A stretch of 24,829 bases of DNA from IMG/VR virus record IMGVR_UViG_3300032677_001852, positions 1 to 24,829 of that record. The stretch is one strand, 5' to 3'. Positions within the stretch are counted from its first letter, which is position 1; each line of letters begins with the position of its first letter. Below, one piece after another: positions 1-7,700 of the stretch. Under the pieces are notes generated by a model. The model had not been told where the DNA came from and did not search any database. It saw only the letters and a program-made list of their open reading frames with translations. The stretch is from a virus. The position numbers and the translations under genes are program-made.

Positions 1-669
1 AAACCCCTGTTGGAAAATTCATTTATGTCGGCAGTTACTGTGTTGGGCAACAACGATCCTTTGCCTAAATTTGATTACTGGAGTCCTATCATGAGTATTC
101 CAGGATTTCTAGGAGTGACGTATAAGAATCTGCCACATAAACTGCAGTATCTTACACCAGGCAAAGACTGTAGACTGGCTTGGCAAGACCGTTTGGGCAA
201 GAAAACTAAACTTAGAGTGGGTGTATGCTGGAGCGGGCGCAGAGACAGCTGGATCAATCAGCACAAAGCAGTGCCTTTTGAAAAGATATTTGGGTTGATA
301 CAACGCAATCCACAATATGAATGGATCAATCTACAAGTTGACTGTACTGCCGAAGAAGAAAGCCAACTAATAGCACAGGGAGTCAAAGCGTATCCTGGCA
401 CTATATCCAATTGGAATGACACCGCAGGCCTTATAATGAATCTAGACTTAGTCATTGCTGTAGATACTGCTGTGGGCCATTTGACCGGAGCATTAGCCAG
501 ACCATTTTGGCTGCCACTCAATCAGTTTGGACAAGATTGGCGTTGGTTACTTAAACGTAATGACAGCCCTTGGTATCCCAGCTGCCGTATATTCCGTCAG
601 CCCGATATAGGTGCTTGGGACGAACCGTTGATGCAAATTGAAAATAATTTGCAACTGTTTAAGATTTAA
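1..669 (+). CDS. Glycosyltransferase family 9-like protein, C-terminal part (5' end outside window)
   Basis: The frame is open from the first base of the window, so the gene begins upstream; the TTG at position 10 is not a convincing start. The visible 220 or so residues carry the C-terminal half of a GT9 (heptosyltransferase-like) fold as found in TPR-GT9 proteins: a VGVCWSGRRDS strand-loop, then DTAGLIMNLDLVIAVDTAVG followed by HLTGALARPFW, and the closing WRWLL...DSPWYPSCRIFRQ block. Those family blocks usually form the nucleotide-sugar binding half. An N-terminal TPR region may lie outside the window, but that is inference. The gene ends convergently with the small minus-strand gene, overlapping it by 4 bases. 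It is probably a sugar transferase acting on virion or host-surface glycans. The substrate cannot be read from the sequence. Confidence 0.75.
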   Translation, partial: KPLLENSFMSAVTVLGNNDPLPKFDYWSPIMSIPGFLGVTYKNLPHKLQYLTPGKDCRLAWQDRLGKKTKLRVGVCWSGRRDSWINQHKAVPFEKIFGLIQRNPQYEWINLQVDCTAEEESQLIAQGVKAYPGTISNWNDTAGLIMNLDLVIAVDTAVGHLTGALARPFWLPLNQFGQDWRWLLKRNDSPWYPSCRIFRQPDIGAWDEPLMQIENNLQLFKI

Positions 670-932
670 TTTTTGATTTTGCTGTTAAGCGCAGGGTTGG
701 TCTGATTGGTCATTAAAATTACACCGTCCCAAGTAAATCCTATTTGACCAGCGCCCATTACTTCTGTTAATACCCATGTTGGGTTATTATATTGCCAAAT
801 CATAGCTGGTGTAGTAGCTTGAACCAAACAAGTGGTGTTTTCGGGAGGTGTCCACGTATCTGTATTGCCGTCCCACACTACGAGATTTATTACTACGTTG
901 TTTTCTAAAATTAAGTAATTTTGAATTTCCAC
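666..932 (-). CDS. Small fibre-operon protein of unknown function
   Basis: An 88-residue protein with no signal peptide or membrane segment. It has two WDG-type motifs (VVWDGNTDTWTPPENT near residues 18-34 and GFTWDGV near 65-71) and is rich in W, N and T. Small proteins of this look often sit directly behind glycine-rich tail adhesins in T4-like phages, and an adhesin-associated or chaperone role is possible. That rests on context only. It is the last gene of the minus-strand fibre operon, 10 bases after the glycine-rich gene, and its stop overlaps the convergent glycosyltransferase-like gene. Confidence 0.6.
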   Translation of the reverse strand: MEIQNYLILENNVVINLVVWDGNTDTWTPPENTTCLVQATTPAMIWQYNNPTWVLTEVMGAGQIGFTWDGVILMTNQTNPALNSKIKN

Positions 933-942
933 AATTTAACCT

Positions 943-2127
943 TTACCAAGTTCCAGATATAATCACGCTGCCGCTGGCACCCGGATAAGCACCCGGAGTT
1001 CTGTTGGGATAACCTGCAGCTCCTTGCCCACCAAACCCAGATCCAGTATTTCCCTGAATCACGCAACAACCAATGAAAGCACCCTTACCGCCTTGAGCTA
1101 TTACATATCCTGTGCCGTTGTAATTACCAATAGTACTACCACTTATAGGATTGTAAATACCACCACCACCACGTGTACGACTAAATGCGCCAGGATTTAA
1201 AGTTGACTGAGCCACTTGATTGTAGTAAGTGGAACAACACCCGCCGCAGCATACATTTTCTAAATTTCCTGCTATGTAGTATTTTCCATCAGTACCTTGC
1301 ACTGACATGGCATAGTATTGACACATATACGGAGCAACTTGAACACCGTGCCAGAAAACACCAGCTGTGCTGGCATAAGTGTAATTACCCGCCGAACGGC
1401 AGTATTGATAATTGTATGAACCTTCCTGATTAATACACTTAGTGGTGTACAATCCACCTGGACGTCCGGCTCCTCCTCCGCCACCGCCGCCGGCGTTGTC
1501 AGACCAAACTCCGTAGCCGCCTTTGTTTCCATAATTGGGATATGACTGTGTATAGCTTCCGCCTAAAGTTCCGCGGTCTCCACCGCCGCCTGATCCACCT
1601 GCGTGTCCGCCATAATTGTAACAATTAGCAGAGGGATCTCCTCCTCCGCCACCATAAGCAGATTTTGATCCAATTGAAGTTGAACTAATAGTAGTTGTTC
1701 CCCCATTACCTCCACCGGCACCTCCACCGCCTCCAATAGTGAAAGATACAACTTCGCCGGGTAATGGAGTTACACCTCCAATTACCACACCGCCGGCGCC
1801 ACCACCCCCACCACCTTCATCCCAACTTGGACCCCCACCACCACCGCCACCAATGACAATATATTTTATTGAACCCACTACTGTACTTGGAATAGTATAC
1901 GATCCATTAGAAGTAAACTGAACAAATTTGGCTGTTGGTATATATTTTGCGGCGCCGTAAAAGTTGCTAACACTTATTGCTCCGCTAGTAGGCACATTAG
2001 GCGCGGTATCAGTAGTTTTTACATAAGCTCCACCTTTATAATAAGAACTTAAAGAAATCGGGTTTCCGCCGCCAAATTCCCCTGCTATAGTTGCTAAAGA
2101 AATAGGACCCGAACTAGGTATAGCCAT
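943..2127 (-). CDS. Glycine-rich tail fibre tip / adhesin-like protein (paralogue 1)
   Basis: A 394-residue protein. Residues 1-60 form a compact head, with GPISLATIAGEFGG, PISLSSYY and NVPTSGAISVSNFYGA. A beta segment follows (about 65-92, ending KYIVIGGGGGGG), and the rest is dominated by poly-glycine runs. Such runs occur in phage adhesins that fold as stacked polyglycine-II helices, as in the gp38-type tip of S16-like phages. The middle and C-terminal part holds an unusual set of cysteines (CINQEGSYNYQYC, CCGGCC, GCC). The start codon overlaps the stop of the upstream fibre gene by one base (TAATG), so translation is probably coupled. The likely role is receptor recognition at the fibre tip. 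It shares its head domain with the product of 6680-7636. Confidence 0.75.
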   Translation of the reverse strand: MAIPSSGPISLATIAGEFGGGNPISLSSYYKGGAYVKTTDTAPNVPTSGAISVSNFYGAAKYIPTAKFVQFTSNGSYTIPSTVVGSIKYIVIGGGGGGGPSWDEGGGGGGAGGVVIGGVTPLPGEVVSFTIGGGGGAGGGNGGTTTISSTSIGSKSAYGGGGGDPSANCYNYGGHAGGSGGGGDRGTLGGSYTQSYPNYGNKGGYGVWSDNAGGGGGGGAGRPGGLYTTKCINQEGSYNYQYCRSAGNYTYASTAGVFWHGVQVAPYMCQYYAMSVQGTDGKYYIAGNLENVCCGGCCSTYYNQVAQSTLNPGAFSRTRGGGGIYNPISGSTIGNYNGTGYVIAQGGKGAFIGCCVIQGNTGSGFGGQGAAGYPNRTPGAYPGASGSVIISGTW

Positions 2128-3614
2128 TACGGTGTTCCGTATCCAGTCATGTTAGCCAAGGCTATAAGATTTCCACCCGAATCCAGTGACAAAATAGCAG
2201 TAGAGTTATAATAAAAATAAAGTTTACTGCCCGATTGTCTTATTGAAAATCCGCCAGTCATATTAATGTTACCGCCAGTGATATTACCACCAGTGATACC
2301 ACCACTTGTTGAAATTGTGTTTGATCCAAAATTAGCTAAAAAACTAGCCGCAGTGGCATTAGAATATCCAGCAGGTAATCCAGTTATTTGACTTCCGTTA
2401 CCTATTAAATAATTACCAATAACATTACCGCCAGCTGATACTAATCCACTAGTTACCACATTGCCACCGGTAACATTACCGCCAGCTGATACCAATCCAC
2501 TAGTTACCACATTGCCACCGGTAACTGTGCCAGTTGCGCTGACACCAACGTTGGTACTCCAAGCATTGGCCGATGCGCTGTAGGTCCAATTGGTCAAAGT
2601 TGCCGAACCTGTGTTTCCTGCGTGTAAACCCGAGCCATTAATGTTGGCAAATGTTGATTGATTATTAGCCAAATCAACGAATAAGTCATTGGTAACAATA
2701 ACATTACTGTCAATAAATGTAATATTTCCTTGAACATTCAAGTTGCCCAGTATATTACCTGATCCATATACAAATAAACTGTTTCCTATGATATTGCCCG
2801 AAGCACTTACATTAGTTGCCAGTACATTTCCACTGGCGCTTATGTTAGTTGCTGATATGGGTCCCGAAAATGTAGCTAGATAAGCCGACACATTAGAATT
2901 GCTATAAGTTGCTGGTAATCCGGTCAGCTGACTGCCGTTGCCCAAGATATAACTGCCAGTGATATTGCCTGTAACACTTACGGTGCTGGCTGTAAAACTA
3001 CCTGAATATGTTGGCAAGTAAGCGGCTACATTGGCATTACCATAAGAATTTGTAATATTACCAGAATTAATGTTTGATAAGTAGTATCCATCACCTAAAA
3101 TATAACTACCTATAATATTACCCACCGCAGAAACATTATTTGCTACAGAAACATTATTTGTTACGGAAGCATTACCCGAGATAGAAGCATTATTCAACAC
3201 AGAAATGTTACCTGCGACGGAAGCATTACCTGAAGCAAAAATATTATTTGCCGCAGACAAATTGCCCACAGTGACTGTGCCTGTAGTGGATATGTTGTTA
3301 GATCCAAAATTACTTAAAAAGCTGGCTACATTGGCATTACCATAAGCACCAACGTTTACCCAACCAATGCCTGATCCAGAATACACTGACAGCAATTTGG
3401 TGTTCAAATTAAACCACAACTGTCCCGTCAGAGGATTTGTTGGCGCTGTTGTGCTGGAAAAATTTTCCAACATCTGTATAAAATTAGTATCTTGTAGCAC
3501 TCCATATCCAATATAGTTCTGCCCTATAAGGGTTACAGAACTTTGTTGATTGATAGTGCCGTCAGGTATGGTAGCAAATAGCGTACCGTCAGTTAAGTAT
3601 ATCGCGTATGACAT
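2127..3614 (-). CDS. Tail fibre / baseplate-attached structural protein with repeats
   Basis: A 495-residue protein. The first about 70 residues (YAIYLTDGTLFATIPDG, GQNYIGYGVLQDTNFIQMLENF, PLTGQLWFN) form a compact N-terminal domain of the kind found at the base of virion fibre proteins in T4-like phages. The remainder is a long low-complexity beta-type shaft rich in N, S, G, V and A, built from recurring units such as NASVxGN, a SYILGNGSQLTGLP-like unit and NVAAYLPTYSG-like units. Two 17-residue copies are exact at the protein level (see the tandem repeat). There are almost no charged residues in the shaft, as expected of a trimeric beta-fibre. It is the first gene of the leftward fibre operon and has a GCTAAATAC motif 23 nt before its start. 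Confidence 0.75.
   Translation of the reverse strand: MSYAIYLTDGTLFATIPDGTINQQSSVTLIGQNYIGYGVLQDTNFIQMLENFSSTTAPTNPLTGQLWFNLNTKLLSVYSGSGIGWVNVGAYGNANVASFLSNFGSNNISTTGTVTVGNLSAANNIFASGNASVAGNISVLNNASISGNASVTNNVSVANNVSAVGNIIGSYILGDGYYLSNINSGNITNSYGNANVAAYLPTYSGSFTASTVSVTGNITGSYILGNGSQLTGLPATYSNSNVSAYLATFSGPISATNISASGNVLATNVSASGNIIGNSLFVYGSGNILGNLNVQGNITFIDSNVIVTNDLFVDLANNQSTFANINGSGLHAGNTGSATLTNWTYSASANAWSTNVGVSATGTVTGGNVVTSGLVSAGGNVTGGNVVTSGLVSAGGNVIGNYLIGNGSQITGLPAGYSNATAASFLANFGSNTISTSGGITGGNITGGNINMTGGFSIRQSGSKLYFYYNSTAILSLDSGGNLIALANMTGYGTP
2421..2522 (-). repeat. Two tandem 51-bp repeat units inside the fibre shaft
   Basis: Positions 2421-2471 and 2472-2522 are identical except for one base (T/C at the 21st position). 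The 51-bp unit keeps the reading frame and adds a 17-residue shaft block containing GGNVVTSGLVSAGG. The near identity indicates a recent duplication that lengthened the fibre. Confidence 0.9.
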
Positions 3615-3636
3615 ATGATTTATCCAGTGTTAGCAA

Positions 3637-3645
3637 GTATTTAGC
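3637..3645 (-). promoter_or_regulatory. Late-promoter-like motif GCTAAATAC
   Basis: The minus strand reads GCTAAATAC, resembling the T4 late -10 element TATAAATA and identical over 9 bases to the motifs at 13864-13872 and 18117-18125. It lies 23 nt upstream of the fibre gene start at 3614, giving a leader of ordinary length. It probably drives the fibre operon. Confidence 0.5.
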
Positions 3646-3726
3646 GTAGTTTTTCCTAAAATATATAATTATCACAAAATATCCAAACATCTGTACAAAT
3701 CCAGTGTTTGTGCGAGATTTATAGGG

Positions 3727-3755
3727 TAGACAAGTGCGTTGAATAAGTATATAAT
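3727..3755 (+). promoter_or_regulatory. Near-consensus sigma70 promoter for the oxygenase pair
   Basis: A TAGACA -35 box (3727-3732, one mismatch to TTGACA) and a perfect TATAAT -10 box (3750-3755) are separated by 17 bases, the optimal spacing. Transcription would begin near 3762, just before the ATG at 3773. In T4-like phages such host-type promoters drive early genes, which suggests these two plus-strand genes are expressed before the late minus-strand operons. Confidence 0.65.
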
Positions 3756-3772
3756 AAAATTTTTATATCTAC

Positions 3773-4339
3773 ATGAAACAATCATATCGAATAGTACGCC
3801 AAGCTATCAGTCCAGACACGTTGGATCTTTTAAAAAATGCTGTATTAATGTATAAACAAATAAAATATTACAAAAATAACACCCCCGAAGACGATTTAAC
3901 TGCGTACGGAGACAAACAAAGCCCCATAAGTTTTTCTTTTTATAATGAAATCACATTTGATAGTCTGGCAGTTAGTTTGTTGCCGTTAATGGAAGAAACC
4001 ACTGGCTTAGAACTATTTCCCACATACACTTATGGTAGAATATATTGGCCAGGAAGTACGTTGAGTAAACACGTGGATAGACCCAGTTGCCAGTACAGTG
4101 CCACATTGTGCGTGGATGTAAAGGGCAAACCCTGGCCTTTCTATATAGAAAATAAAAAAATCACACTACAAGTCGGAGATTTGGTTGTATACAAAGGCTG
4201 CGAAGTGGAGCACTGGAGAGAAACATATACCGGCGAACAACAGATTCAGTTATTTCTGCACTATGTTGATGCCAATGGTATATATCGAAATTATAAGTTT
4301 GACCAAAGACCCCTACTAGGATTAGAAAAAAATGCCTGA
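3773..4339 (+). CDS. 2-oxoglutarate/Fe(II)-dependent oxygenase (putative)
   Basis: A 188-residue protein with a double-stranded beta-helix oxygenase signature: the HxD iron motif in SKHVDRP (H100, D102) and a distal His in EVEHWRE (H147). A core strand (YTYGRIYWPGSTL) precedes the HxD. The usual 2OG-binding Arg about 10 residues after the distal His is not obvious; the position reads EQQIQLFLHYVD. The enzyme presumably hydroxylates a protein or nucleotide substrate, but the target cannot be read. No Shine-Dalgarno sequence precedes the ATG. It is first in a two-gene plus-strand unit behind a strong sigma70-type promoter and overlaps the second oxygenase by 8 bases. Confidence 0.75.
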   Translation: MKQSYRIVRQAISPDTLDLLKNAVLMYKQIKYYKNNTPEDDLTAYGDKQSPISFSFYNEITFDSLAVSLLPLMEETTGLELFPTYTYGRIYWPGSTLSKHVDRPSCQYSATLCVDVKGKPWPFYIENKKITLQVGDLVVYKGCEVEHWRETYTGEQQIQLFLHYVDANGIYRNYKFDQRPLLGLEKNA

Positions 4340-5096
4340 AGAAAAAAACACCGCCATTACAAAAAAAACACCCGCCGCCGCAGCCAGAGAGCGCAAGCCC
4401 AAAGCTGCCAAAATAATAGGCGATGTTCCTAAAATTGATGAGAAATATCTAAGCAAGTACAACATGACCAAAGATTATGCCAGCAGTTTCAATTGGCACT
4501 TGGACAGTGTAACCAATGAAAATTGGGCGTATTATCATAACTTATTCACCCCCGAAGAGTGTGATAAAATTATAGAAATTGGCACTGAGGGTATTTTATC
4601 CAGTCCACTTACCTATGGCACAGTGGGAAAGTTGGTTCGATCTCAAGATGACATTGAAAAAATAGTCAAAATACGTCGCAGTCCCATTTCTTGGATTCGC
4701 AGCGACTTAGAAGATACAAATTGGATATTCCAACGTATTGGTACTTGTGTGAAAAACATCAACAATCAATTTTTCAATTACGATCTCACGGAAATACAAA
4801 GTCTACAATTTACCAGCTACCTTGCCGAAGATCAAGGATTTTATGGCAAACACATTGATATGGCATATCAAAGCAACAGTACCAGAAAACTCAGTGTAAC
4901 AATACAACTTTCAAACAGTGAAGATTATACCGGCGGAGATTTGCTATTACACACTAAAAATGAACCCGAGCGTCCCCATCGAAATCGAGGCACAGCCGTA
5001 TTTTTTCCGGGATACACACTACATGAAGTAACTCCAGTTACTCAGGGCACGAGATATAGTCTAGTAGCTTGGGTATTGGGACCAAGATTCAAATAA
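4332..5096 (+). CDS. Prolyl-4-hydroxylase-like 2OG-Fe(II) oxygenase
   Basis: A 254-residue protein. The first about 30 residues are a basic, Ala/Lys-rich and probably disordered leader. The catalytic core has all the expected marks: HxD in GKHIDMA (H174, D176), RKLSVTIQLSNSEDYTGGDL, then GTAVFFPGYTLHEVTPVTQG (distal H231) and TRYSLVAWVLG with the 2OG-binding Arg (R241). The layout resembles P4Hc/PiuC-type oxygenases, which are common in marine T4-like phages. Its start overlaps the end of the preceding oxygenase gene, so the two are likely co-translated. It converges on the RimK-like gene with a 13-base gap in which I see no clear terminator. Substrate unknown. Confidence 0.85.
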   Translation: MPEEKNTAITKKTPAAAARERKPKAAKIIGDVPKIDEKYLSKYNMTKDYASSFNWHLDSVTNENWAYYHNLFTPEECDKIIEIGTEGILSSPLTYGTVGKLVRSQDDIEKIVKIRRSPISWIRSDLEDTNWIFQRIGTCVKNINNQFFNYDLTEIQSLQFTSYLAEDQGFYGKHIDMAYQSNSTRKLSVTIQLSNSEDYTGGDLLLHTKNEPERPHRNRGTAVFFPGYTLHEVTPVTQGTRYSLVAWVLGPRFK

Positions 5097-5109
5097 CACA
5101 ATTTGCCAA

Positions 5110-5994
5110 TTAATTTATTTTGAATCTCACGTATTCAGTGATGAAGTCAGCCACATCTACCCCGCAGTAGCGTTCAAACCCCGAAAATCCCGGGTTACTG
5201 TTGGCTTCACACACACGGAAACCACGTTGATCAAACAGCAAGTCTACTCCGGCAATGTCCAGCCCCAACACACGAGCCGTTTCTCTAGCTAGGTATTCTA
5301 TTTCTTCAGTAAGCTCAAAGTTTTCCCCAGTGCCACCAGCAGTGATATTGGCTCGAAAATCACCGTCAGGAGCTGTACGCCGCATAGCACCTATAACTTT
5401 GCCACCTATTACCAGCACACGCAAGTCTTCACCCACTCGTTCGCCTAGATACTCCTGTACTATCATGGTCTTTTTGTTGCCAAGATTGTCAATAAATTCC
5501 ATCAGCTTCTTATAGTCACGCTTGCGTTCGCAGAGATAAACTCCTTCTCCGTAGCTGCCGGTTACAACTTTAATCACACAGGGAAATCCTATGCTGGTTT
5601 CTACCAGTTTGTCATCTATGGGCATACGCACCATCATGGTGTTGGGTATGGCTATGCCTGAACGACTTAATATCTGACTGGTGCGTAGTTTGTCCTTGAC
5701 GGTTTCTATGGGCAAACTGCCGTTGATACAAGTCACACCCGCTTGTTCAAAGTGTCGAACTACAGCCAGTTGAAAAGGCAAAATGCCAGCACCCAGTCGT
5801 ACCAACACCAGCCTGGGCAACTGCATGTCCTGACCTTGATATTTTATACCCTGAGCTATGTTTCTATCCACTATGATGTCAAAATCATCAGGGTGGCACA
5901 TGCGAGCTTGTATGCCTTTGGCTTGAAAAGACTCGGCAAGTCTGGTACTTTCGTACTCGTTACGATCCAACTTGGTGAGTATTATAACAGTCAT
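5110..5994 (-). CDS. rimK-like: RimK-like ATP-grasp ligase
   Basis: A 294-residue protein from the ATG at 5994 (MTVIILTKLDR). A longer frame begins 7 codons upstream, but the 5994 start forms an ATGA overlap with the preceding stop and is preferred. It has the ATP-grasp architecture of RimK/LysX-type amino-acid ligases: an N-terminal alpha/beta domain, KDKLRTSQILSRSGIAIPNT, the ATP-binding strand FPCVIKVVTGSYGEGVYLC, VQEYLGERVGEDLRVLVIGG, and the Mg-binding CEANSNPGFSGFERYCGVD. RimK adds glutamates to the C terminus of ribosomal protein S6. Here, inside a tail-gene block, a ligase that extends the C terminus of a virion or host protein is plausible but unproven. Confidence 0.85.
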   Translation of the reverse strand: MTVIILTKLDRNEYESTRLAESFQAKGIQARMCHPDDFDIIVDRNIAQGIKYQGQDMQLPRLVLVRLGAGILPFQLAVVRHFEQAGVTCINGSLPIETVKDKLRTSQILSRSGIAIPNTMMVRMPIDDKLVETSIGFPCVIKVVTGSYGEGVYLCERKRDYKKLMEFIDNLGNKKTMIVQEYLGERVGEDLRVLVIGGKVIGAMRRTAPDGDFRANITAGGTGENFELTEEIEYLARETARVLGLDIAGVDLLFDQRGFRVCEANSNPGFSGFERYCGVDVADFITEYVRFKIN

Positions 5995-6593
5995 GGGCGA
6001 TAAAACAAGATCCACTGATCCGGAGCACCATCAGTATAGTCTCTGTTGGTGTTCTTCACCAACTGATAGCCTGGCTTCATTGTGGCCCGTACTTTTTCTT
6101 CGGTAATATTGGTCCAGTCAAACTCATACTCGGGCCAAGGACCGTCAGTGACGCCTTTGTTCAGTACACCACGACGTCCAATCATACGACAGTCATTGAT
6201 TATAATGATGTCATTGGGTATACGTGTCATCAAAATCATCAACTCTGACAGCAGGGGGTTACTGGACACTCCATTGATGAGTTCATCACCTATGGCAGTG
6301 TCACCTGCAGAAAAATGACCGTCAAGATAAATGGTCACTGGTTGATGGATGGTGCTTAATATTTCAGGCAGTATCTTTTTGCTGTTGCCCAAATACATGC
6401 GTACCCGACTATTGTCGAAAAATCGGTCACAACAGTGTTGATAGAATTTTTCCGCTAGTTCAATACTGTGTACTATTTGATAAGCAGGGGCGACCGAAGC
6501 TATGCCGTCTCCCAAAAAACTACCGGTTTCGATATATTCAGCGGTTTTGTCACATTTTGATTCTGTGTAGAATTTTTCAGTTAAATTTGGCAT
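5991..6593 (-). CDS. SAM-dependent methyltransferase-like protein
   Basis: A 200-residue protein. The Rossmann-type glycine motif is YIETGSFLGDGIASV (residues 20-34), followed by the acidic ribose-binding strand VHSIEL, then RVRMYLGNSKKILPEIL and TIYLDGHFSAGDT, and a later strand ending IIINDCR. This pattern matches small class I methyltransferases of the type found in sugar and natural-product modification clusters. The acceptor is unknown. The start at 6593 has no Shine-Dalgarno but a GATAAATA element 4 nt upstream. The stop overlaps the RimK-like start (ATGA), so the two products probably work in the same process. Confidence 0.65.
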   Translation of the reverse strand: MPNLTEKFYTESKCDKTAEYIETGSFLGDGIASVAPAYQIVHSIELAEKFYQHCCDRFFDNSRVRMYLGNSKKILPEILSTIHQPVTIYLDGHFSAGDTAIGDELINGVSSNPLLSELMILMTRIPNDIIIINDCRMIGRRGVLNKGVTDGPWPEYEFDWTNITEEKVRATMKPGYQLVKNTNRDYTDGAPDQWILFYRP

Positions 6594-6597
6594 TGAA

Positions 6598-6605
6598 TAT
6601 TTATC
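6598..6605 (-). promoter_or_regulatory. Late-promoter-like motif GATAAATA
   Basis: The minus strand reads GATAAATA, one base from the T4 late consensus TATAAATA. It ends 4 nt before the methyltransferase ATG, leaving essentially no room for a leader. Confidence 0.5.
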
Positions 6606-6699
6606 AAGCGGCGACTGCCGTGATATTTTTTGCCGTTGACACTGTACCTACAATGTCAAATTCACCGGCAGTATAAAACTTACCAGTAGCCTTGAATAA
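6604..6699 (-). pseudogene. Remnant of a tail-protein C terminus, no start codon
   Basis: Directly behind the glycine-rich gene, in its +1 frame, 31 codons stay open between a TAG at 6700-6702 and the TGA at 6604-6606. They read ...KATGKFYTAGEFDIVGTV..., ending TAVAA. The YTAGEFD sequence resembles the closing segment of structural proteins in related phages. There is no ATG, GTG or TTG start. It is best explained as the tail end of an earlier fibre gene left behind when the glycine-rich adhesin module was exchanged. A rare +1 frameshift extension of the adhesin is the alternative. Confidence 0.45.
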
Positions 6700-7636
6700 C
6701 TACAACTCCCCGATATCCTGCGCCCGGTGCCCCATACGAACCACCAACACCGCCCCCGCCTCCCCCGCCACCATAATAAGTGGCCGGTGCGCCTGTGTTA
6801 CCGCCGCCACCTGTTCCTCCTGCTGATACACCTGAACAATGCGAACCGCGAGCACCTCCGCCAGCAACATAAGCACCCAGTAACGAGCAATATACTCCTA
6901 TTCCACCCACATAGCCCGTATAGCAACAAGGACAAGATATATTGCTACAAGGTGCCCCACCTGCCCCACCGCCTGCTGACCCAGTATCACTGGCCCCGCC
7001 AGTACGACCACCCACACTGGCTCCATTGTGACCTTGTGCTCCGCCTGTACCACCAGGTCGAGCCCCTGTATCTCCAGATCCCCCACCGCCCCCACCTGAG
7101 GCTATAGAACTTCCGCCATTGCCATATACACAGCCACCGTATCCCCCACCATAGGCTGTATATCCCAAAAATGTGGTATTGCCGCCTCGTCCGCCAGTTG
7201 CTGGATATCCACCTGCAGCCGCCCCAGCACACCCAATTACAGCCGGGTAAGATGCTCCGGGAGTTAGAGAAACACCAGTAAGTTGAACCACTCCACCGGC
7301 ACCACCACCCCCGCCTGCGCCAACTGCTCCCCCACCCCCTGTGCCACCACCACCACCACCCCCAATTAAAGTGGCTTTAACAGTGCCAACAAGTGTAGTG
7401 GGAGCCACCCAAGTTTGAGAAGAAGTAAGTAAAACAGTTTGTAATGTGAGTTTTTTAGCACCGTAGAAATTGCTGAGACTGACGGCGCCCGATGTGGGCA
7501 CATTGGGAGCATAGACATTGCCAGTTACATACGCTCCGTTGCGATAATAGCTACTTAGAGCTATCGGGGCGGCGGGACCACCAAATTCAGTTTGTATATC
7601 TTTAAGCGATATGGGTCCAGAAGCTGGCAAAGTCAT
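6680..7636 (-). CDS. Glycine-rich tail adhesin-like protein (paralogue 2)
   Basis: A 318-residue paralogue of the product of 943-2127. The head is closely matched (PASGPISLKDIQTEFGG, PIALSSYY, APNVPTSGAVSLSNFYGA), followed by a beta segment ending VKATLIGGGGGGG and a C-terminal body of poly-glycine runs with GA, GG and GS spacers. A cysteine cluster (CSNISCPCC) sits in the glycine body, as in the paralogue. It is probably a fibre-tip or receptor-binding protein. The gene stands alone between the RimK/methyltransferase unit and the unknown genes further right, with an AATAAATA motif 30 nt upstream. Confidence 0.75.
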   Translation of the reverse strand: MTLPASGPISLKDIQTEFGGPAAPIALSSYYRNGAYVTGNVYAPNVPTSGAVSLSNFYGAKKLTLQTVLLTSSQTWVAPTTLVGTVKATLIGGGGGGGTGGGGAVGAGGGGGAGGVVQLTGVSLTPGASYPAVIGCAGAAAGGYPATGGRGGNTTFLGYTAYGGGYGGCVYGNGGSSIASGGGGGGSGDTGARPGGTGGAQGHNGASVGGRTGGASDTGSAGGGAGGAPCSNISCPCCYTGYVGGIGVYCSLLGAYVAGGGARGSHCSGVSAGGTGGGGNTGAPATYYGGGGGGGGVGGSYGAPGAGYRGVVVIQGYW

Positions 7637-7666
7637 TTTAGTATTCCAATTTTAGTTATATAACTT

Positions 7667-7674
7667 TATTTATT
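7667..7674 (-). promoter_or_regulatory. Late-promoter-like motif AATAAATA
   Basis: The minus strand reads AATAAATA, one base from TATAAATA, ending 30 nt before the glycine-rich gene start at 7636. The 10-base palindrome GTTATATAAC follows immediately. A normal-length leader is possible here. Confidence 0.4.
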
Positions 7675-7700
7675 TGATTTTTGTTTGATATTTTTTATAG

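Noticed and set aside
1739-1921. Proline-rich plus-strand open frame
   Set aside because: It is the reverse complement of the glycine-rich coding region (Gly codons read as Pro on the other strand) and has no ribosome site.
5994-6015. Upstream start for the RimK-like gene (MDLVLSP...)
   Set aside because: It would overlap the methyltransferase gene by 25 bases; the ATG at 5994 gives the common ATGA coupling and a standard RimK N terminus.
6727-7107. 126-codon His/Pro-rich plus-strand open frame
   Set aside because: It is antisense to the second glycine-rich adhesin gene; its composition is the shadow of glycine codons.
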